From positions 1 through 5,185 of the forward strand of contig CAZJAX010000115.1 in the NCBI GenBank assembly GCA_964543965.1: a DNA stretch of 5,185 bases, read 5' to 3'. Below are positions 1-5,185 of the stretch, piece by piece. The DNA comes from CAMDWQ01 sp964543965 (lineage in GTDB: Bacteria > Omnitrophota > Gorgyraeia > 2-02-FULL-51-18). Position 1 is the stretch's first letter. The number at the start of each line of letters is the position of its first letter. The position numbers and the translations under genes are program-made. The notes beneath the pieces were generated by a model, which worked only from the letters and a program-made list of their open reading frames with translations, did not search any database and was not told where the DNA came from.

Positions 1-2
1 TA

Positions 3-1028
3 TGGATCCTCCGCCGAGACTGCGTAATGACCGGCCGCAAACCTAAGAGTGAATGGCGCTCCTCCATTCTCCGCGCCGGGCGATGGATCCTCCGCAAACG
101 TTTGCCGGATCAGCTTGATCAGAGACACGCCGGACTGCTGCCTGCCGGTTTCAGCGCCGAGCATCTGGGTCCCAACGATTTTTACTATTGGGACGATTTC
201 TGGGGAATCGCGGGACTGCGCTCGGCCGCTTATCTCGCTGAATCTCTGGGCGAACACGCTGAAGCCGAAAAATTCCGCCGTGAGTCCGAGGATTTTTTTC
301 ACGCTCTCCAGCGCAATCTCAGCGCATCCGCCGAACGCCTCGGAGCCGACATGATTCCCGCATCGCCCTACCGGCGAATGGATGCGGGGGCGATCGGCTC
401 GATGGCGATGGGTTATCCGCTGGCGCTCTGTGCGGCCAATCACAAATCCCTGCTCAACACGGCCGAATTTCTGATGAGGACAAGTTTTGTGCACGGAGGT
501 TTTTTTCAGGAGATCAGCCACTCGGGAATCAATCCCTATCTTACCCTGCATGTCGCGCAGGTTTTATTGCGCGCCGGCGACCGCCGTTTTTTTTCGGTGA
601 TGGAGTCGATCGCCGGCATGGCGTCGCCCGCGGGCCAGTGGCCCGAAGCGGTGCATCCGAGGACCGGCGGCGGATGCATGGGCGACGGCCAGCATGTCTG
701 GGCTGCGGCCGAATGGGTGCTGATGGTCCGGAATTGTTTTGTCCGGGAGGAGGCTGAGCCCGATCGGCTGGTTCTCTGCCAGGGCATCACGCCCGAGTGG
801 TACGCGGATGGCGAGGCCTTTCTGGGTCCCGCGCCGACGACGTTCGGGACCGTTTCCATCAAAGTCGTCGGGCGCCCGGACGGCGTGACTGTCTCGTGGG
901 ATGGGCGCTGGTCCGGACGGGAGCCCGCGATCGAAATTCGGATGCCCGGATTTCCGCATTTTACGGCTCCGTCCGGCAGCGTATCTGCGGATATGATTTC
1001 AGTTCCGCCGAAAGAGACTGCGCCATGA
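3..1028 (+). CDS. Six-hairpin glycoside hydrolase-like protein (GH15/glycogen-debranching-like), 3' part
   Basis: The frame is open from the window edge to the TGA at 1026-1028, so the true start lies upstream. The ATG at 27 lacks a convincing ribosome site and sits inside the frame. Residues are counted from that ATG. The blocks LPAGFSAEHLGPNDFYYWDD (38-57) and QWPEAVHPRTGGGCMGDGQH (204-223), followed by VWAAAEW, are typical of (alpha/alpha)6 glucosidase-like proteins related to GH15 and amylo-alpha-1,6-glucosidases. Between them are helix-rich stretches such as AEFLMRTSFVHGGFFQEIS. From about residue 247 the sequence turns beta-rich (LVLCQGITPEWY, TVSIKVVGRPDGVTVSWDG), as expected for a small C-terminal sandwich domain. 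No signal peptide can be judged because the N-terminus is missing. Substrate and catalytic residues are not assignable; polysaccharide trimming or debranching is an inference. The stop overlaps the next gene's ATG, so it likely acts with the downstream glycosyltransferase. Confidence 0.8.
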   Translation, partial: WILRRDCVMTGRKPKSEWRSSILRAGRWILRKRLPDQLDQRHAGLLPAGFSAEHLGPNDFYYWDDFWGIAGLRSAAYLAESLGEHAEAEKFRRESEDFFHALQRNLSASAERLGADMIPASPYRRMDAGAIGSMAMGYPLALCAANHKSLLNTAEFLMRTSFVHGGFFQEISHSGINPYLTLHVAQVLLRAGDRRFFSVMESIAGMASPAGQWPEAVHPRTGGGCMGDGQHVWAAAEWVLMVRNCFVREEAEPDRLVLCQGITPEWYADGEAFLGPAPTTFGTVSIKVVGRPDGVTVSWDGRWSGREPAIEIRMPGFPHFTAPSGSVSADMISVPPKETAP

Positions 1029-2317
1029 ATATCCTCATGATGTCCAATACGTACTCACCCATCGTCGGCGGCTTAGAAAAATCGGTGCAGACGTTCAGCG
1101 AGGAATACCGCAAGCGCGGCCACCGCGTGATTGTAGCCGCACCTGTGTTCGAGGGCACGCCGCCCGTCGAAGAGGACGTGATCCGACTTCCGGCCATCCG
1201 CAATTTCAACGGCACGGATTTTTCCGTGCCGGTTCCGGCACCCGGGTTCCTTCAGGAAGCGCTCAAGGATTTTACGCCCGACATCATTCACGTGCATCAT
1301 CCGTTCTTTATCGGGGATACCGCTTTGCGCACTGCTTATCAGTTCAACGTACCCTTGATCTATACGTATCACACGATGTTCGAATACAACACCCACTATG
1401 TCCCCGGAGATTCGCCCGCTATAAAGCGCTTCGTGATCCGGCTCTCCGTGGGTTTCGCCAATTTAGCGGATCACGTATTCGCGCCCAGCGGCGGAATCAA
1501 GACGATGCTGCAGCGGAGAGGCGTGAAATCGCCGGTCACCGTGGTGCCTACCGGCATCGATCTGCAGCGCTATTCGATCGGTGATAGGGTGCGAAGCCGC
1601 GCCCGCTTCGGCGTTCCTTCGGAAGCGTTCGTCGTCGGTTATGCGGGACGTCTCGCGGCGGAAAAGAATCTCGAGTTCTTGTGCCGGTGCGTCCTCCTTT
1701 TCTTAAAACGCCGGAAAAATGCCTGCTTTCTTGTGGCGGGAGGCGGTCCTCTGGAGGAATCGATCCGGGATGCTTTCCGGTCGAAAGGAATGGAGGATCG
1801 TCTCATTTTTACAGGAGTCCTTGAAGGCGATGAGATCGTCGACGCTTACTATGCGATGGATGTATTTGCGTTCGCCTCGCAGAGCGAAACGCAGGGACTG
1901 TGTCTAGTCGAAGCGATGGCGGCCGGCGTGCCTATCGTGGCTGTTGATGCCCCGGGATTTCACGGACTCGTGGAGAACGGCCGCAACGGCTATATCCTAG
2001 CCCGCGCCTCGGAGGCCGAATTCGCCGCGGCTCTCGAGCGCCTGGCCTCGCTGCCGGCTGAAGCCCGGCGGGCGATGGGTCTGGGCGCGCGCTCGACGGC
2101 CGCTCTCTATTCGAAGGAGCTTTGCGCTGACAGGGCTCTGGCAGTCTATGAAACGGTGCGCGCCTCCGGCGTCCGGCGCCGGGACCGCGGTGCGGTATGG
2201 GGCGACAGCGCCTGGTCCAAGACGCTGCTAAGGCCGCTGAGCGCCCAGTGGAAATTGATCAAAAATATGACCGAAGCCGCCGCCGCCGCCGTCAAAGGCG
2301 GGTCCGGGTTGATGTGA
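1025..2317 (+). CDS. GT4-family glycosyltransferase (diacylglycerol glucosyltransferase-like)
   Basis: A 430-residue protein with the two-Rossmann GT-B fold of family GT4, a retaining transferase using a nucleotide-sugar donor. The acceptor half opens with MNILMMSNTYSPIVGGLEKS (1-20), where GG follows the first strand, then has DIIHVHHPFF (86-95) and YTYHTMFEYNTHY (113-125). The HTM..Y.THY block resembles lipid-acceptor enzymes such as monoglucosyldiacylglycerol synthases. The donor half has VPTGID (174-179), VGYAGRLAAEKN (204-215), VAGGGPLEES (237-246) and the E-x7-E motif with E288 and E296. Length is normal for the family. The frame extends upstream to 797, but that part lies inside the previous gene, and the family N-terminus begins exactly at the 1025 ATG. 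That ATG overlaps the upstream TGA (ATGA) and has only a weak purine stretch before it, suggesting translational coupling. The C-terminal tail after about residue 383 is basic and then alanine-rich and is not conserved-looking. A lipid acceptor is a guess; the GT4 assignment is firm. Confidence 0.9.
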   Translation: MNILMMSNTYSPIVGGLEKSVQTFSEEYRKRGHRVIVAAPVFEGTPPVEEDVIRLPAIRNFNGTDFSVPVPAPGFLQEALKDFTPDIIHVHHPFFIGDTALRTAYQFNVPLIYTYHTMFEYNTHYVPGDSPAIKRFVIRLSVGFANLADHVFAPSGGIKTMLQRRGVKSPVTVVPTGIDLQRYSIGDRVRSRARFGVPSEAFVVGYAGRLAAEKNLEFLCRCVLLFLKRRKNACFLVAGGGPLEESIRDAFRSKGMEDRLIFTGVLEGDEIVDAYYAMDVFAFASQSETQGLCLVEAMAAGVPIVAVDAPGFHGLVENGRNGYILARASEAEFAAALERLASLPAEARRAMGLGARSTAALYSKELCADRALAVYETVRASGVRRRDRGAVWGDSAWSKTLLRPLSAQWKLIKNMTEAAAAAVKGGSGLM

Positions 2318-2327
2318 TTTTGAAACC

Positions 2328-2348
2328 GTATCGGGGATTCCCCGGTAC
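2328..2348 (+). other. Strong hairpin just after the glycosyltransferase gene
   Basis: The sequence gtatcgggg-att-ccccggtac folds into a 9-bp stem (one G-U pair) with a 3-nt loop, beginning 11 bases after the stop codon. No T-run follows, so it is not a classical intrinsic terminator. It may stabilise the 3' end of the mRNA or form part of a two-hairpin transcription end with the next stem. Confidence 0.4.
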
Positions 2349-2375
2349 AGCCTACGAGATTCTCCCCAATAAAGT

Positions 2376-2395
2376 TCAGGGTGTGCCCTGATTTT
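2376..2395 (+). terminator. Candidate weak intrinsic terminator
   Basis: A 6-bp stem, tcaggg/ccctga with loop tgtg, is followed directly by TTTT and then CC. The stem is short and the T-run is brief, so termination would be partial. Its place, about 60 bases after the glycosyltransferase stop and before an AT-rich stretch, supports a transcription boundary between the carbohydrate pair and the three genes to the right. Confidence 0.4.
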
Positions 2396-2420
2396 CCATA
2401 AATCCCTTTTGTTCTACACT
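2392..2420 (+). promoter_or_regulatory. Possible sigma70-type promoter for the downstream gene cluster
   Basis: This is a notably AT-rich stretch in an otherwise GC-rich region. TACACT at 2415-2420 is a fair -10 match (TAxxxT kept). With a 17-nt spacer the -35 position falls on TTTTCC (2392-2397), a poor match. Position after the candidate terminator and before the repeat-protein gene is the main support. Confidence 0.25.
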
Positions 2421-2512
2421 TTAGCTAGGGAAGCGGAGGAGTCATGGAACCCAAGCTGATGACGGTAACTCTGCAGATAAATACACACGGATCCGGAAGG
2501 AGCCGGAACGGT

Positions 2513-2519
2513 GGGGAGG
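2513..2519 (+). promoter_or_regulatory. Ribosome binding site deciding the start at 2525
   Basis: GGGGAGG lies 5 nt before the ATG at 2525, a near-ideal Shine-Dalgarno site. That ATG is followed at once by a signal peptide, so this start is preferred over the in-frame ATG at 2444, which has its own GGAGGAG (2435-2441) but places 27 polar residues ahead of the signal sequence. Confidence 0.65.
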
Positions 2520-2524
2520 TTCGC

Positions 2525-3085
2525 ATGATACGTTCAATCATGGTTCTTATGGCTGGGATGCTGTTCACAGGAACAGCGTTGGCTGTGCCCGCGCAGATCA
2601 GGATGGCGGATCTGGACGGCGATGGTTATAAAGAGGCGGAAATGTACTATGCCGGCGGTCAGATCGTTAAAACGCTCGCCGATTTCGACCGCAACAGTTA
2701 CAAAGAGACCGTCATTTATTACAAAGACGGACGGCGCGATCACGCGGAGCAGTATTTTACACGGGACGGAATGGTGGATCGCTGGATCTATTATTATGCC
2801 GGCGTTCCCTGGAAAGTCGCCGAAGATCTGAACCGCGACGGCAAGGCGGATTACTGGTTCTATCTGAAAGACGGAAGAGTCTATCGCTGGGAGCAGGATC
2901 GCAATCACGACGGCAAGGTCGACGTGAGGACGGTGTATGAATTCAGTAAGTCCGGTAAACGGACTCTGGCCCGTCAGTCCTATGACGATGATTCCGACGG
3001 GATTTTCGAGCAGCTTTCAGGGATCACCGCTGCAAAAGGACCTCCGGCGATACCTCATTCACTCGCCGAAGTGCTGTTGAGATAA
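2525..3085 (+). CDS. Exported protein with 24-residue calcium-loop-like repeats
   Basis: With the start at 2525 the product has 186 residues. Residues 1-20 form a signal peptide: short basic end (MIR), hydrophobic core, and a TALA cleavage site before V21. The mature part is nearly all repeats. Acidic loops begin at residues 29, 53, 101, 125 and 154, with a degenerate copy at 77; the first five lie exactly 24 residues apart. Each has D-x-[DN]-x-[DN]-[GS]-x-x-[DE], for example DLDGDG, DLNRDG and DRNHDG, with the acidic residue at offset 8 (E37, E61, D85, D109, D133, E162). An aromatic pair lies about 12 residues on (YY at 41, 65 and 89; Y113; Y138). This resembles bacterial DxNGDGKxDxWxYY repeat proteins, which probably bind calcium through dockerin/FG-GAP-like loops in the periplasm or outside the cell. 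No enzyme domain or membrane anchor is seen, and the role is unknown. The ATG at 2444 is an alternative start giving 213 residues. The next gene starts 20 nt downstream. Confidence 0.8.
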   Translation: MIRSIMVLMAGMLFTGTALAVPAQIRMADLDGDGYKEAEMYYAGGQIVKTLADFDRNSYKETVIYYKDGRRDHAEQYFTRDGMVDRWIYYYAGVPWKVAEDLNRDGKADYWFYLKDGRVYRWEQDRNHDGKVDVRTVYEFSKSGKRTLARQSYDDDSDGIFEQLSGITAAKGPPAIPHSLAEVLLR

Positions 3086-3105
3086 AGCCATAGAGGAGAT
3101 GCGCG

Positions 3106-4107
3106 ATGAAGATCCTTATCGCTTATGACGGGTCGGAATGCTCTGACAAAGCGCTCAATGACCTGAGAAAAGCCGGGCTGCCGGCGAAGGCCGAGGCGGT
3201 GATCTTGACGGTCGCTGACAGCTGGGCCGCGCAGGGCAGTCTGCTCGGTATGCAGGAGCTGTCCGTACAGCATGCGATGCTTTTGGATAACACTCCGCAG
3301 ATCTCGCTGAAGGACGCGCGCAGCACGGCCGAAAAGGCGGCGGAAGTTTTGGGCTGGCATTTTCCCGGCTGGAAGATCCGCTCGGAATCCCTGGCCAATT
3401 CTGCGACCGAAGGGATCATCGAAAAGGTCGAGGATTGGAAGCCGGATCTCCTGGTGATGGGCTCACACGGGCGCTCGCAGGCAGGCCGTATCCTGTTCGG
3501 GAGCGTTTCCCATCACGTGCTGACGCATGTCCACTGCAACCTCCGCATTTCCAAAGGGCGCGCGGAAGAAGAGAAGGAGATCCCGCCCGCCCGTGTCGTC
3601 GTCGCTTACGACGGGTCGCAGGAATCGGAGGCTGCGCTTGAAACGGCTCTCTGCCGGCATTGGCCCAAAGGGACCGCGATACGCCTGATCACGGTGATCG
3701 ACACGCGGGTGTCTCTGGCGTTCCTGCGTCCGACGGGTCCGATCCGCTACTGGACCGACGCGGAAGACAAGGATCCCGTAGCCTGGGTGGATCGGATGCT
3801 CGATTTTCAGAAACGCCGCATCGAGGAAAAGAAGCTGATCGCTTATACGGAGGCCGTGAAGGGAGAGCCTAAGAGGACTCTTTTGAAAGAGGCTGAAGCG
3901 TGGGGAGCGGACGTGATCTTTGCCGGATGCCGGGGACTTACGGGAAAAGAAAAGCTGGTGACCGGCAGCGTTTCCACGGCTTTGGTCCTGCACGCGCACT
4001 GTTCGGTCGAAGTGGTGCACCGTTTGGCGGGCGCTTCGGATTGCTGTCAAAAAGCCCTGCAGGAACATCGTGATTGCATGTCGAACCGGGAAAATTGGAG
4101 TTATTGA
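3106..4107 (+). CDS. Tandem-domain universal stress protein (UspA family)
   Basis: A 333-residue cytoplasmic protein made of two UspA domains, about twice the single-domain length. Domain 1 opens with MKILIAYDGSECSDKAL and carries the ATP motif G-x2-G-x9-G-S at G119, G122, G132 and S133 (MGSHGRSQAGRILFGS). Domain 2 opens with ARVVVAYDGSQESEAAL from residue 162 and repeats the motif at G274, G277, G287 and S288 (GCRGLTGKEKLVTGS). Both copies are intact, so two nucleotides could bind within one chain, which would act as a built-in dimer. Such proteins influence survival under starvation, redox or energy stress, usually without a known enzyme activity. A tail after residue 306 holds C313, C314 and C324 and is outside the domain. 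GAGGAG at 3093-3098 lies 7 nt before the ATG. Only one base separates its stop from the PEPCK start, so co-expression is likely. Family assignment is firm; the partner or pathway is inferred from context. Confidence 0.95.
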   Translation: MKILIAYDGSECSDKALNDLRKAGLPAKAEAVILTVADSWAAQGSLLGMQELSVQHAMLLDNTPQISLKDARSTAEKAAEVLGWHFPGWKIRSESLANSATEGIIEKVEDWKPDLLVMGSHGRSQAGRILFGSVSHHVLTHVHCNLRISKGRAEEEKEIPPARVVVAYDGSQESEAALETALCRHWPKGTAIRLITVIDTRVSLAFLRPTGPIRYWTDAEDKDPVAWVDRMLDFQKRRIEEKKLIAYTEAVKGEPKRTLLKEAEAWGADVIFAGCRGLTGKEKLVTGSVSTALVLHAHCSVEVVHRLAGASDCCQKALQEHRDCMSNRENWSY

Positions 4108-4108
4108 A

Positions 4109-5185
4109 ATGAGCACGGCGGAGATCAGCATAAGCCGGCGGGAGGAAGGGTTGACCAGCAATAGAGCTCTTAAAGACTGGGTGGAGGAGATGGCGGAGCT
4201 CTGTCAGCCTGACCGCGTGTATTGGTGCGACGGCTCCGAGGAGGAAAAGGTCCGCCTTACTAGAGAAGCGGTCGAGAAGGGAGAAGTCGAAGAGCTCGAT
4301 CAGAAAAAAATGCCCGGATGTCTTTATGCGCATAGCCGGGAGGATGACGTGGCGCGCGTCGAGAAGCTGACGTTCATCTGTACGCGGTCCCGGAGGGATG
4401 CGGGTCCTACCAACAACTGGATGGATCCTCATGAGGCTTATCACAAGCTGGCAAAAATTTTCAGAGGTTCGATGAAGGGTCGCACGATGTATGTCGTGCC
4501 TTACATCATGGGGATCCCGGGATCCCATTTCAACAAGATCGGTTTCGAGATCACGGATAGCATTTACGTCGTGCTGAACATGCGCATTATGACGCGCATG
4601 GGAAAGATCGCTCTGGACGAACTGGGGGATTCCTCCCATTTTACGAAGGGGCTTCACGGCAAGGCGGATCTCGATCCGGCGCACCGCTTCATCTGTCATT
4701 TTCCAGAAGACAACGCTATTTGGAGCGTCGGGTCCAATTACGGCGGCAATGTCCTCTTGGGAAAGAAATGCCTGGCGCTCCGGATCGCTTCGTGGCTGGG
4801 CAAAAACGAAGGATGGCTGGCCGAGCACATGATGATCATGGGCATCGAAGACCCGGAAGGCGGGATCACATACGTCGCTGCCGCCTTTCCCAGCCAGTGC
4901 GGCAAGACCAATCTCGCGATGCTCGTCCCTCCGGCTTCGATGCCCGGCTACAAGGTATGGACCGTGGGCGATGACATCGCATGGCTGCGTCCGGGCAATG
5001 ACGGCAGGCTATGGGCCGTCAACCCTGAAGCCGGATTTTTCGGCGTGGCTCCGGGAACCAACAAGAAAAGCAATCCTAACGCGCTGGCCGCGATACAGAA
5101 AAACACCATTTTTACCAATGTCCTGAAGAAAAAGGACGGAACTGTGTGGTGGGAGGGTCTTGACGGCGATCCGCCCTCGGAAGGC
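4109..5185 (+). CDS. pckG: Phosphoenolpyruvate carboxykinase, GTP type, N-terminal 359 residues (runs off window)
   Basis: Converts oxaloacetate and GTP to phosphoenolpyruvate, CO2 and GDP, the entry step of gluconeogenesis; it can run in reverse for CO2 fixation. The frame starts at ATG 4109 (GGAG at 4097-4100) and stays open to the window end; GTP-PEPCKs are about 600 residues, so roughly 60% is present. Visible motifs: VYWCDGSEEE (37-46), RRDAGPTNNW (95-104, R96 aligning with the substrate arginine), MKGRTMYVVPYIMG (122-135), SNYGGNVLLGKKC (209-221), the P-loop FPSQCGKTN (260-268) with the reactive cysteine C264, VGDDIAW (286-292) and NPEAGFFGVAPGTN (305-318). Likely Mn ligands K220, H240 and D289 are kept. 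The P-loop has Q where animal enzymes have A (FPSACGKTN). The fold and motifs rule out the ATP-type pckA family. It follows the universal stress gene by one base and has no promoter of its own in view, so it is probably read from the upstream transcript. Confidence 0.96.
   Translation, partial: MSTAEISISRREEGLTSNRALKDWVEEMAELCQPDRVYWCDGSEEEKVRLTREAVEKGEVEELDQKKMPGCLYAHSREDDVARVEKLTFICTRSRRDAGPTNNWMDPHEAYHKLAKIFRGSMKGRTMYVVPYIMGIPGSHFNKIGFEITDSIYVVLNMRIMTRMGKIALDELGDSSHFTKGLHGKADLDPAHRFICHFPEDNAIWSVGSNYGGNVLLGKKCLALRIASWLGKNEGWLAEHMMIMGIEDPEGGITYVAAAFPSQCGKTNLAMLVPPASMPGYKVWTVGDDIAWLRPGNDGRLWAVNPEAGFFGVAPGTNKKSNPNALAAIQKNTIFTNVLKKKDGTVWWEGLDGDPPSEG

Noticed and set aside
797..1024. N-terminal extension of the glycosyltransferase frame back to ATG 797
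   Set aside because: It lies wholly inside the hydrolase gene in another frame, has an arginine-rich shadow composition, and the GT4 N-terminus begins exactly at 1025.
2276..2291. Run of GCC triplets near the end of the glycosyltransferase
   Set aside because: Short alanine-codon run within a low-complexity tail; too short to call a microsatellite of interest.
2197..2391. 64-codon open frame covering the end of the glycosyltransferase and the gap after it
   Set aside because: Mostly a shadow of the glycosyltransferase tail in another frame; its unique part overlaps both hairpins and shows no recognisable motif.
2511..2528. Tiny GTG-started frame of five codons ending in TGA that overlaps ATG 2525
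   Set aside because: An AAGGAG lies at suitable distance, but the same bases are the Shine-Dalgarno site of the real gene, and five codons give no coding evidence.
3463..4161. Minus-strand open frame of 232 codons opposite the universal stress gene
   Set aside because: Antisense shadow of the two UspA domains; no motif and no convincing ribosome site.
4511..4526. Perfect 16-bp palindrome gggatcccgggatccc
   Set aside because: It lies within PEPCK codons for a conserved-looking MGIPGSH stretch; GATCCC repeats arise easily here, and no second copy or regulatory context was seen.
3938..4828. Long minus-strand open frame of 296 codons
   Set aside because: It is opposite the well-supported USP and PEPCK genes, shows no recognisable family motifs, and is rich in R, P and H as expected for an antisense shadow of GC-rich coding sequence.

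Overview
The window reads as ordinary, gene-dense bacterial chromosome. All supported genes are on the + strand. Base composition is moderately GC-rich with mixed codon use. One product carries an export signal. Nothing fixes the taxon: the mix (GH15-like enzyme, GT4 transferase, calcium-loop repeat protein, double UspA, GTP-dependent PEPCK) would suit an uncultivated Gram-negative lineage such as Omnitrophota or a deltaproteobacterial relative, but this is inference only.

Left part (1-2317): the 3' end of a six-hairpin (GH15/amylo-alpha-1,6-glucosidase-like) protein runs directly into a complete GT4-family glycosyltransferase. They overlap by an ATGA junction, so they look translationally coupled and probably form a carbohydrate or glycolipid unit. 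The longest gene-free stretch, about 207 bases (2318-2524), follows. It holds two hairpins, a possible transcription end, and an AT-rich segment that could hold the next promoter.

Right part (2525-5185): three genes are packed closely. The first encodes a small exported protein made of regular 24-residue calcium-loop-like repeats. Then comes a tandem-domain universal stress protein with both nucleotide-binding motifs intact. One base later begins a GTP-type phosphoenolpyruvate carboxykinase (pckG), cut by the window end after 359 codons. The spacing (20 nt, then 1 nt) suggests one transcript, which would tie gluconeogenesis/anaplerosis to an ATP-binding stress protein.

No mobile element, CRISPR array, tRNA, rRNA or clearly new defence or biosynthetic system was seen. 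The most notable items are the strict 24-residue repeat, its two possible in-frame starts, and the USP-PEPCK linkage.
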